From JAUICS01 sp964384335 (GTDB taxonomy: Bacteria; Pseudomonadota; Alphaproteobacteria; Micavibrionales; Micavibrionaceae), in the NCBI GenBank assembly GCA_964384335.1, contig CAYLKN010000033.1, positions 1-19,995 on the forward strand: DNA of 19,995 nucleotides. The letters run 5' to 3'. Position 1 is the stretch's first letter; each line of letters starts with the position of its first letter. The position numbers and the translations under genes are program-made. Below, piece by piece: positions 13,443-19,995 of the stretch. The notes beneath the pieces were generated by a model. The model was not told where the DNA came from and searched no databases. It saw only the letters and a list, made by a program, of their open reading frames with translations.

Positions 13443-14576
13443 ATGACAAAAGCACCACAGATTGATCAGGATTATCTTACAGAAAAACTGTTTGAAATGC
13501 TTAGTATAGCCAGCCCGACTGGATATACAGACCATATCGTTCACTATGTTTCTGAAGAGCTCGATAAAATCGGTGTGCCTTATGAGTTAACAAGGAGAGG
13601 CGCAATTCGTGCCACACTGGAAGGGGAACTCAGAACACCGGACAGGGCGGTTGTAACCCACCTTGATACACTTGGCGCGATGGTTCGCGAACTTAAAGAC
13701 AATGGCCGCCTTGCGATAGTTTCTATCGGTACATGGTCGCCCCGTTTTGCGGAAGGGGCCAGAGTACGTATATTCTGCGATGATGGTTTTTTTACAGGCA
13801 CAATATTGCCGCTCAAGGCAGCAGGGCACATTTATGGCGACGCGATCGACACACAGCCTGTTTCCTGGAATAACCTTGAAATCCGTGTGGACGAGAAAGC
13901 AACCAGCAAAAAGGAATTGCAGGATCTTGGCTTTAATATTGGTGATTACGTTGCGGTGGACCAGGCTCCCGTAATGACATCAAGCGGTTTTATAAACGCC
14001 CGTCATCTTGATAATAAGGCAGGAGTGGCGTGTAAGCTGGCTGCAATCAAAGCTGTGAAAGAAAGCGGACAAGCATTGCCTGTAGATTGCCACCCTCTGT
14101 TTACAATCTCTGAAGAAGAAGGAACCGGTGCGTCTTCTGTCCTGCACGGTGACGTCTCTCAAATGGTTGCGATTGATAATTCCACAGTCGGACCAGGGCA
14201 GAATTCGCGTGAGGACACTGTCATAATTGCAATGCGGGATCGCGGAGGCATATATGATTATCACCTGACACATACCATGATCGACCTGTGCAAAAAAAAC
14301 AAAATACCTTACGTTCGGGATGTATTCCGGTATTATCAGTCTGATGCAACCTCGGCGATATCAGCCGGTAACGATATACGAACCGCGCTTGTATGTTTCG
14401 GGCTGGATGCATCGCACGGATATGAACGGACGCATATAGATTCTCTGTTATCCCTTTCCAAACTGATTTATCATTATATATTCTCTGAGCCCCAGATTAT
14501 GCGGGACAGTGAGAAGCTTGGGCCAAAGGACGATTTCCCGACACAGCCGGATGAGTTGATAGACGGTGAAGCTTAA
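13443..14576 (+). CDS. M42-family metallopeptidase, NAGGN osmoprotectant subfamily (TIGR03106-like)
   Basis: I choose ATG 13443 (377 residues, AGG upstream) over the in-frame TTG at 13416. Metal-site candidates: H73 and D75 (VTHLDTLGAM), D190 (ARHLDNKAG), E224-E225 (TISEEEGTGA), D245 (VAIDNSTVG), and late histidines in LDASHGYERTH (H325, H331). Sequence blocks such as NGRLAIVSIGTWSPRFAEGARV and FRYYQSDATSAI fit the M42 subgroup that normally sits in a three-gene cassette with an asparagine-synthase-like amidotransferase and a GNAT acetyltransferase making N-acetylglutaminylglutamine amide. Neither partner is in this window. Role by family: probably cleavage or trimming of small peptides linked to that osmolyte. 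No promoter or terminator stands out; the next gene, rppH, is convergent. Confidence 0.88.
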   Translation: MTKAPQIDQDYLTEKLFEMLSIASPTGYTDHIVHYVSEELDKIGVPYELTRRGAIRATLEGELRTPDRAVVTHLDTLGAMVRELKDNGRLAIVSIGTWSPRFAEGARVRIFCDDGFFTGTILPLKAAGHIYGDAIDTQPVSWNNLEIRVDEKATSKKELQDLGFNIGDYVAVDQAPVMTSSGFINARHLDNKAGVACKLAAIKAVKESGQALPVDCHPLFTISEEEGTGASSVLHGDVSQMVAIDNSTVGPGQNSREDTVIIAMRDRGGIYDYHLTHTMIDLCKKNKIPYVRDVFRYYQSDATSAISAGNDIRTALVCFGLDASHGYERTHIDSLLSLSKLIYHYIFSEPQIMRDSEKLGPKDDFPTQPDELIDGEA

Positions 14577-14606
14577 AGGCTAAAAACAGAATGAGCCAGC
14601 ATAAAA

Positions 14607-15086
14607 TCAGACGCCGAATTCTCTGAATTCTTTTATAATTTTTTGATATGTATCTCTTTTGAAGGGCACAATAAGATCAAGCAAATCAGATAATTTTGCC
14701 CATTTCCAGTCTCTGAATTCCGGTTCGGAAAAATATTCGATGTCGATTTCTGACTCCTGGCCTTCAAAACGCATGGCGACCCATGTCTGCTCCTGGCCTC
14801 TGTATTTACCTTCCCAAAGTTTATGAAGCAGATATTCAGGTAAATCATAGCGCGTTTTAAGATCGGATATTCTTAAAATTGTGGCATTGATTGTTCCAAC
14901 CTCTTCTTCAAGTTCTCTAAAAACAGCCTCTTCAATACTTTCTCCTGGATCGATACCGCCCTGCGGCATCTGCCATGCACCGGGGGTATCAATGCGTTCG
15001 CCTACAAAGACCCTGCCTTCATAGTTGAAAAGGGCGATGCCCACACAGTCACGGTATGGCAGATCATGTGGTACGGGTTTTTTCAT
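14607..15086 (-). CDS. rppH: RNA pyrophosphohydrolase (RppH)
   Basis: Removes pyrophosphate from 5'-triphosphate mRNA ends, which opens transcripts to RNase E decay. Seen: 159 residues, the normal length. The N-terminus YRDCVGIALFN and GAWQMPQGGID match RppH closely. The Nudix box is complete: G43, E49, R57-E58, E61-E62 and G64 (GGIDPGESIEEAVFRELEEEVGT region). It is the last gene of the minus-strand cell-envelope operon. Its ATG overlaps the stop of the upstream deacetylase gene by one base (TAATG), so translation is probably coupled. Confidence 0.95.
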   Translation of the reverse strand: MKKPVPHDLPYRDCVGIALFNYEGRVFVGERIDTPGAWQMPQGGIDPGESIEEAVFRELEEEVGTINATILRISDLKTRYDLPEYLLHKLWEGKYRGQEQTWVAMRFEGQESEIDIEYFSEPEFRDWKWAKLSDLLDLIVPFKRDTYQKIIKEFREFGV

Positions 15087-16135
15087 TAAAACCCCGCAAC
15101 TGCAGATAAGGGAATTGTCACAAATCCTTTCTTATCAAGGGATTTGATCCACTCGGCAACCATTTGAATTGAGTTCGGATAAGGATGAAAAAGCGCGGTT
15201 ACATATCCGTTTGCCTGCGCAAATGTTTCAATCTTTTTAAAATTTGCAGTTATGTAGCGATTGGTTGCGTTTTCATCAATCCATACATTATTTGCAAGAA
15301 AAGGCGACTCATAACTTAACGAAAGACGTTTCAGATATTCCGGGGATTGTGGATTTGTATCAAGAAAGCCAAGCCCTCTTTTGTATATTTCTTCCAGAAC
15401 CGGATGAAAATCCGCTTTTGAAGAGGTAAAATATGCGTTCTGAGAAGTTGAAAGCCCCACATAACCCGAAGCTGTCTCCATAATTCTAACCAGACGTCTG
15501 TAGTTTTTCTCAGGACTGGAAGTTTTGAGAAGCACATCCGGGCCTTCATCATCAAGAGGAAATCCGGTGGTTTCCATTGGAAGAACCAGCCATATTTCGT
15601 GGCCGTTTTCTCTGGCTTTGCTAATTTGTTCATTAAGATCGGGACAATAGGGATTGGCAATAAAACTTACGGATCCCGGAAGTATCAGGGTTGCCAGTTC
15701 TGCACTTTCCCGTGATGTGCAGAAATTCATTAAACCGAGGGCAATTTTGGGCTTTTCGACTGCATCCTCCTCAAACGAAACTGGACGTTTATATGCGTCG
15801 AATGGTGTCAGGCCGGTTCTTGAAATTACTGGTAAGGTTCCCCCTGATGATACTTCAAAAAGTCCTTCTGCCGGTGCAGGTGTCAGAGATACCGGCTTGC
15901 CCTCAATTTTCTCAACGGTTTCAATTGCTTTTTTCTTTGGAACTGCAGACCAGTCAACCTGTGACGAAAAACTCTGCAAAGCGTCGTTTTGCTTTTCGAG
16001 AGCCTTGCCACCGTGAACCTGAATCCAGATTACGACTAATGCCGTTAAAGCCATGAAAAATGCAAAACACTTAAGAAATTCCGTTAAAAACCGATACCAG
16101 TTGAAAGGAGCTTCATTGTTTGTTTTTTCATTCAT
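15086..16135 (-). CDS. Divergent polysaccharide deacetylase family protein (YibQ-like), with degenerate metal site
   Basis: Seen: 349 residues. One N-terminal membrane anchor (about 20-40) is followed by a linker and a deacetylase-like domain (about 128-349). Family landmarks are present: SVSFIANPYCPDLNEQISKARENGHEIWLVLPME (155-188), GYVGL (224-228), RGLGFLDT (253-260) and a late FHPYP (316-320). However, the motif that normally reads like IVIDDxG is IALGLMNF (131-138), without aspartates, and the usual NNHMGS-type histidine motif is STSQNAYF (229-236), without a histidine. Inference: metal binding and catalysis are probably lost, leaving a binding or structural envelope protein. It is 30 bp after ctpA and overlaps rppH by one base, the conserved alphaproteobacterial order envC-ctpA-deacetylase-rppH. 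Confidence 0.85.
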   Translation of the reverse strand: MNEKTNNEAPFNWYRFLTEFLKCFAFFMALTALVVIWIQVHGGKALEKQNDALQSFSSQVDWSAVPKKKAIETVEKIEGKPVSLTPAPAEGLFEVSSGGTLPVISRTGLTPFDAYKRPVSFEEDAVEKPKIALGLMNFCTSRESAELATLILPGSVSFIANPYCPDLNEQISKARENGHEIWLVLPMETTGFPLDDEGPDVLLKTSSPEKNYRRLVRIMETASGYVGLSTSQNAYFTSSKADFHPVLEEIYKRGLGFLDTNPQSPEYLKRLSLSYESPFLANNVWIDENATNRYITANFKKIETFAQANGYVTALFHPYPNSIQMVAEWIKSLDKKGFVTIPLSAVAGF

Positions 16136-16165
16136 TTTTCAAGGTATCTTTACCTGATTATACGA

Positions 16166-17551
16166 TCATTGCTGCATAGACTTCATATTATACAGCGAAA
16201 CCCCGCGCAACAGATCAATCGCCCTTGAAAGCTGATAATCATCAACGGAATAGGGGTTTTCAGTATCCTCCGCATTGTCCGCGTCTGAGTCCCTGTCACG
16301 ATCCTCACTTTCTGCATTATCTTCTTCCGGCGCATCCAGTGCACCTTTAAGATCCTGCTCCCTTGATCTGCGGCTGCCATCAACTTCTTCAATGCGGGCT
16401 GGTTCGACTGTAATATCGGGGGCAATACCTTTTGCCTGGATAGAGCGTCCAGAAGGGGTATAATACCGCGCGGTTGTCAGACGGATTGCGCCGTGACCAG
16501 GTAAAGCCATAACAGTCTGAACTGACCCTTTTCCGAATGATTGTGTGCCGAGAACGATTGCGCGCCTGTGATCCTGTAATGCTCCGGCGACAATCTCCGA
16601 AGCGGATGCAGATCCGCCGTTTATAAGAACCACCATAGGTTTGCCGTTCGTAATATCTCCTTCTGTTGCATTATCACGTTTTGTATTTTGCTCATCCCGT
16701 CCGCGTGTGGATACAATCTCCCCACGGTCAAGAAATGCATCTGAAACGGCAATAGCCTGGTTCAGCAAACCACCCGGATTATTCCTTAAATCCAGGACAT
16801 ATCCGATCAGATTTTCCTCTCCAATTTCCTCTTCCAGTGCTTTGACGGCATCCTTAACACCGTCCTCTGTATTCCGGTTAAAGGTGGTGATACGAATGTA
16901 GCCGATGTCGCCGATCTTCCGGTTTCTTACGGATTCAATCCGGATCACATCTCTTGTGATTTTAATGTACAAAGGCTCATCAACGTTTTCACGCCTGATA
17001 GTCAGTTCGATAGTTGTCCCGACTTTACCGCGCATTTCATCCACGGCTTCGCTGAGCGTCATACCCATAACAGGTTTGTTATCAAGATGTGTTATAAGGT
17101 CACCGGCCTGGACCCCGGCGCGGTATGCCGGTGTTTCATCAATTGGTGAAACGACTTTAACGAAGCCGTTTTCCATTGTAACTTCAATGCCAAGGCCACC
17201 GAATTCACCGCGTGTCTGGACCCGCATATCCTCAAAATTATCTTTGTCGAGATAGGCGGAGTGAGGATCAAGGCTTGTCAGCATTCCGTTAATCGCATAC
17301 TGGATGAGCTTTTCATCTGTCAGTTCCTCAACGTAATTGCTTCTGACCCTTTCAAAAACATCGCCAAATAAATTAAGCTGTTCATAGGTTTTGCTGGAAT
17401 CAGTCAGAGATTCGGACTGGTCAGTGTTTAATTCGTCTGCAGACTGATCCTGGGCAAAGCTTGAGGCTGCAAAAAAAACAGGCTGGATAAAAAGAGAAAG
17501 ACAAAACGGAAATAAAAATAAATAGAAAGAAATTTTAAAATGGTTATTCAT
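16166..17551 (-). CDS. ctpA: C-terminal processing protease CtpA (S41 family, PDZ)
   Basis: Exported serine protease that trims envelope proteins and, in several bacteria, regulates cell-wall hydrolases. Seen: 461 residues. A signal peptide at about 1-33 (probable cleavage SFA|QD) is followed by a helical region and a PDZ domain (about 113-197, GGLGIEV... and AYRAGVQAGDLI). The catalytic core has NGGSASASE with S316, and FGKGSVQT with the general base K341 and Q345. After the core is a low-complexity acidic stretch (about 409-432, rich in E/D/S), then a short C-terminal helix. It sits between envC and the deacetylase gene, 30 bp from each, as in many alphaproteobacteria. The envelope context supports control of peptidoglycan cleavage. 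Confidence 0.95.
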   Translation of the reverse strand: MNNHFKISFYLFLFPFCLSLFIQPVFFAASSFAQDQSADELNTDQSESLTDSSKTYEQLNLFGDVFERVRSNYVEELTDEKLIQYAINGMLTSLDPHSAYLDKDNFEDMRVQTRGEFGGLGIEVTMENGFVKVVSPIDETPAYRAGVQAGDLITHLDNKPVMGMTLSEAVDEMRGKVGTTIELTIRRENVDEPLYIKITRDVIRIESVRNRKIGDIGYIRITTFNRNTEDGVKDAVKALEEEIGEENLIGYVLDLRNNPGGLLNQAIAVSDAFLDRGEIVSTRGRDEQNTKRDNATEGDITNGKPMVVLINGGSASASEIVAGALQDHRRAIVLGTQSFGKGSVQTVMALPGHGAIRLTTARYYTPSGRSIQAKGIAPDITVEPARIEEVDGSRRSREQDLKGALDAPEEDNAESEDRDRDSDADNAEDTENPYSVDDYQLSRAIDLLRGVSLYNMKSMQQ

Positions 17552-17581
17552 GATTGCTCTGCCTTTGATTGCTGTGTTGAT

Positions 17582-18787
17582 TTAACTCAAATCCTCAAAT
17601 TTAATTGCCGGATTAACTGCTTTTCCCTTATGTCTTAATTCATAATATAATTTTGATCTCTGATTGCCAGTACCGCCACCTCCAAGAAGGCCCACAGGCT
17701 CACCTGCAATCACTTTCTGCCCGACTACAGTATCAATTTTTTCAAATCCTGCAATAAGACTAAAATAATCATCCTCATGTTCAAGGATAACAACTTTGCC
17801 GAATTTGCCGAAGTCATCTGCAAATCTCACTATACCGCTTATCGGTGCAACAACGAGACTACCGCTACGGCCTTCAAATTTTATTCCTTGACTGGGTGCT
17901 CCGATCTCGTTCGTATCCCCATAGCGGACGCGGACAATGCCGGACACAGGAATTTTTACGCCAGACGTTTTTGGTACAGGCGTTTGATGAAAATTCCGCA
18001 CTGCTTTTCGCGAGAGATTTAATGTCCTTATACGTTTTTCATTTTCAAGTTTTGAAATTAAATCTTCCAGATCTTCAGCCTTGTCAGCCATATTCGAGAT
18101 ATGATCCTGCACCACCTGACGCTCAGAGAGGCGTTGGGCAATTATCGTCTCTCTCTGGCTTAAAAGACTGCGAAGCCGGGTGTGTTTTTCATCAAGTGAG
18201 GTTTTCTTCCGAAGTGCGGACTCTTTTTGCTTTTTTAGCGATTTTTCAATATAGGCGATTTCATCAAGTTTTTCTGAAAGTACGTTTGCTTCTTCAAGAA
18301 TGGAGGGCAGGGCAGATCTCATTAACAAACTGCTTTGCATTGCCTTGATCGGCAATTCCGGGCGCAGTATGACAGCTTCCGGCGGCACCTGACCAAGTCT
18401 GACAAGCGCCATTACCAGTCGTGCTATTTTTCGTTTATCGTTTTCCAGTTCTTTTTCAAGGTCTTCATAACGGGCCCTTTTTCTTTCAATGTCACTTTCA
18501 ATATCGATCAGCTTTCTTTCCGCAAGCTGAATTGCTCCGGAGACGCCAAGTAAGGATTGTTTGAGGTCTTTAAGCTTGCTTTCCTCTTCCATTATCTGTT
18601 CATTCAGCTGCGAAGACAGCTTTCTTTTTTCTTCAATAGAACGTTTTAACATATCAAGTTGTTTGTCGGGCGAAGAAGGCGGCTTGGGGGTGTTTTCAGC
18701 CTGTACGGCACTCCAGTGAAAAGCCATGATGATAATCACGAAAAGAAATAGGAATTTTCCAGACCTGTGCATTGTCGTCAAAAACAT
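17582..18787 (-). CDS. envC: Murein hydrolase activator EnvC (coiled coil plus degenerate LytM/M23 domain)
   Basis: Start chosen at ATG 18787-18785, one base after the rlmH stop (TAAGATG), with AGGG about eight bases upstream. The frame could open at 18832, but that would overlap rlmH by 44 bases. The protein has 401 residues: a signal peptide (1-30, AVQA|EN), a long coiled coil (about 35-265, with repeated LEKELENDKR-type heptads), and a C-terminal LytM domain from about residue 275 (PVSGIVRVRYGD to LYYELRHKGKAVNPAIKF). The zinc ligands of active M23 enzymes are not all present (GIKFEG where HxGxDF is usual). This is expected of EnvC, which activates AmiA/B-type amidases at the septum rather than cutting murein itself. 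Confidence 0.93.
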   Translation of the reverse strand: MFLTTMHRSGKFLFLFVIIIMAFHWSAVQAENTPKPPSSPDKQLDMLKRSIEEKRKLSSQLNEQIMEEESKLKDLKQSLLGVSGAIQLAERKLIDIESDIERKRARYEDLEKELENDKRKIARLVMALVRLGQVPPEAVILRPELPIKAMQSSLLMRSALPSILEEANVLSEKLDEIAYIEKSLKKQKESALRKKTSLDEKHTRLRSLLSQRETIIAQRLSERQVVQDHISNMADKAEDLEDLISKLENEKRIRTLNLSRKAVRNFHQTPVPKTSGVKIPVSGIVRVRYGDTNEIGAPSQGIKFEGRSGSLVVAPISGIVRFADDFGKFGKVVILEHEDDYFSLIAGFEKIDTVVGQKVIAGEPVGLLGGGGTGNQRSKLYYELRHKGKAVNPAIKFEDLS

Positions 18788-18788
18788 C

Positions 18789-19238
18789 TTAAGCCCTGTG
18801 ATATGGGTGATTTTCCAGTATTGTTTGTGCACGGTAAAGCTGTTCCATGAGAAGTATTCTAGCCATAAGATGCGGCCAGGTCATCCGCCCGAAACTTATT
18901 TTTTTAACACTCATATTTTTTATTTTTTCCGGTATTCCGTTTGCCTCACCAATTACAAACTGTATCTGTTTGCCGGAAGTTTCCGCAAGCTTTTTCAAGT
19001 CATGCGCGAATTGCTCACTATTTAGGTTCTGCCCTTGTTCATCGCATAGAATAAGAGGGTGATCAGATTTTATAACGGCTTCATAAGCCTCTGTAACAGC
19101 TGATACCGTGAAAGAAGACTTAATATCAATTTCTATAATGTCCGGCTTAGGGGAAAGTCTCTTTAAATAAAAATTCTGTAAATCATAAAAATCTGAACGC
19201 CTGATTTTACCCGCGGCAAGTAATTTGGTGCGAATCAT
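18789..19238 (-). CDS. rlmH: 23S rRNA pseudouridine-1915 N3-methyltransferase (RlmH)
   Basis: SPOUT-type methyltransferase that uses SAM to methylate pseudouridine 1915 in helix 69 of 23S rRNA on the 70S ribosome. Seen: 149 residues with the knot region FVIGEANGIPEK (94-105), SFGRMTWPHLMARILLMEQLYRA (115-137) and the C-terminal NHPYHR signature (143-148). The cofactor loop usually reads IGG-x-x-G; here it is IGEANG, with E in place of the second G, a mild departure. It lies 42 bp after rsfS and one base before envC, so it is in the same transcript. Confidence 0.95.
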   Translation of the reverse strand: MIRTKLLAAGKIRRSDFYDLQNFYLKRLSPKPDIIEIDIKSSFTVSAVTEAYEAVIKSDHPLILCDEQGQNLNSEQFAHDLKKLAETSGKQIQFVIGEANGIPEKIKNMSVKKISFGRMTWPHLMARILLMEQLYRAQTILENHPYHRA

Positions 19239-19280
19239 AACAAATGTCCAAAAGCAATTATGGCTGGATTACAGATCTAA

Positions 19281-19742
19281 TTATCCGAAAAGTGAATTGT
19301 TACTCACAACCTCAAATGCATTGTGTGGACGCCACATTTTTTCGATATTATAAAAATCGCGGACTTCCGGACGGAATATATGAATAATAACGTCGCCGGC
19401 ATCTGTTACAACCCAGTCACCATTAGATGTGCCTTCGGTTGTAATGTTTTTAAGGCCTGCAAGGTTGAGTTTATGGACCAGTTTTTCAGTGATGCTTATA
19501 ACCTGTCGGGATGATCTTCCGGATCCGATTATCATATAATCGGCAAGAATTGAGGTTTGTTCGTGAAGATTAATGACTTCAAGGTCTTCAATTTTATCTT
19601 CTGTTAAGCTTTTGACTATAAAGTCTTTAAGCTTTAATGGGGTGTCAATATCGACAAAGCCGTTTACGCTAATGATTTTACTCTCCTTTCTAAAATTAAG
19701 AAAAATACGTTCATGAATGCGCCAAGTGAAAGGCACTTCCAT
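19281..19742 (-). CDS. rsfS: Ribosome silencing factor RsfS (start uncertain)
   Basis: Binds uL14 on the 50S subunit and blocks subunit joining when nutrients are short; also aids large-subunit maturation. Seen: the conserved domain begins at about residue 31 (DIDTPLKLKDFIVKSLTEDKIEDLEVINL) and includes LADYMIIGSGRSSRQV and GDWVVTDAGDVIIHIFRPEVRDFYNIEKMW. The only ATG before the domain, at 19742, has no Shine-Dalgarno sequence and adds about 25 residues not typical of the family. A strong AGGAG (19687-19683) instead precedes ATC (19676-19674) and ATT (19673-19671), possible non-canonical starts. It heads the rsfS-rlmH-envC-ctpA-deacetylase-rppH operon. Confidence 0.9.
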   Translation of the reverse strand: MEVPFTWRIHERIFLNFRKESKIISVNGFVDIDTPLKLKDFIVKSLTEDKIEDLEVINLHEQTSILADYMIIGSGRSSRQVISITEKLVHKLNLAGLKNITTEGTSNGDWVVTDAGDVIIHIFRPEVRDFYNIEKMWRPHNAFEVVSNNSLFG

Positions 19743-19905
19743 TTTAGACTCATATCTGAGATAGATTTTTTAATCGGGAAAAAAGTAATCAGTAAGGAAA
19801 GCTTAATGGCTTGTCTCCCTTTCCTTTATTTTTAAGCTGTGAAACTTAATCATATTACTATTTTAGGAATTTTTGGCCTTTAATGCAAGATAAATAGCCA
19901 TTTTC
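19743..19905. other. Intergenic leader of the rsfS operon, with an 8-bp stem
   Basis: No gene is seen. It should contain the minus-strand promoter of the rsfS operon, but no convincing -35/-10 pair is visible. An inverted repeat AAGGAAAG (19794-19801) / CTTTCCTT (19819-19826) with a 17-nt loop is followed by TTATTTTT on the plus strand. It could act as a weak terminator for plus-strand transcription or as part of the operon leader. Confidence 0.35.
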
Positions 19906-19995
19906 TGTCACTAACACGTGATATGTCCGATTAGTTACCCCGTTAAATGTCCGGTATGTGATTGTCCGATATCGCCCATGAGCAAGGAGGTATCG
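19906..19995 (+). mobile_element. Probable insertion-sequence end, cut by the window edge
   Basis: Starting with TGTCACTAAC at 19906, the sequence changes character and carries three TGTCCG repeats (19924-19929, 19948-19953, 19963-19968). It closes with a strong Shine-Dalgarno AAGGAGG (19984-19990) five bases from the edge. Multiple short repeats between a TGT-start terminus and the first gene are typical of IS21-like and some related elements, where the transposase binds repeatedly. A plus-strand gene probably begins just beyond the window. The family cannot be fixed from 90 bases. Confidence 0.4.

Noticed and set aside
14612..14627. GAATTC-TCT-GAATTC palindromic repeat
   Set aside because: It lies inside the rppH coding region and reflects the codons of the KEFREFGV tail rather than a regulatory site.
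17582..18787. EnvC lacking M23 zinc ligands as an anomaly
   Set aside because: Degenerate LytM domains are the norm in EnvC, which activates amidases rather than cutting murein itself.
1..19995. CRISPR arrays, tRNA or rRNA genes
   Set aside because: No regularly spaced repeats, and no cloverleaf or rRNA-like sequence was seen on either strand.

Overview
The window looks like the chromosome of an alphaproteobacterium with fairly low GC. The evidence is the gene order rsfS-rlmH-envC-ctpA-divergent polysaccharide deacetylase-rppH, which is typical of that class; a short SerC of the kind common there; a HipB-like XRE repressor; and a ROSE-type RNA thermometer in front of ibpA. I cannot fix the genus; a Micavibrio-like lineage is only a guess. 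A run of 100 N flanked by an exact 55-bp repeat shows this is a draft or metagenome scaffold.

Layout. (1) 1-1361: an AT-rich, probably acquired PD-(D/E)XK nuclease gene followed by about 360 bp without genes, apart from a terminator. (2) 1362-6579: amino-acid metabolism. Type II glutamine synthetase, serA and serC lie on the minus strand, with serB divergent, so the whole phosphorylated serine pathway is together. The sequence gap falls at the serC/serB divergent promoter and is probably not real. (3) 6679-8541: a SemiSWEET sugar transporter whose stop codon lies inside the left end of an IS3-like element. That element keeps both ends, the start of orfA and the end of orfB, but its middle is replaced by an unrecognised 340-codon gene with a possible Fe(II)/2-oxoglutarate oxygenase-like HxD...H pattern. 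(4) 8661-10801: a membrane histidine kinase convergent with an unusual protein joining an XRE DNA-binding domain to a response-regulator receiver. (5) 10907-13310: DUF2237 and DUF2805/TIGR03643 proteins, the heat-shock gene ibpA with its own promoter, RNA thermometer and terminator, and a MoxR AAA+ ATPase. (6) 13443-14576: an M42 peptidase of the NAGGN osmoprotectant subfamily, apart from its usual partners. (7) 14607-19742: a minus-strand operon, rsfS-rlmH-envC-ctpA-deacetylase-rppH, joining ribosome maturation, cell-wall remodelling and mRNA decapping. (8) 19906-19995: what looks like the end of another insertion sequence, with a strong ribosome binding site cut by the window edge.

The most interesting items are the IS3-ended cassette with its unknown gene, the ROSE thermometer of ibpA, the XRE-receiver fusion, the rsfS start-codon problem, and the polysaccharide-deacetylase homologue that appears to have lost metal ligands.
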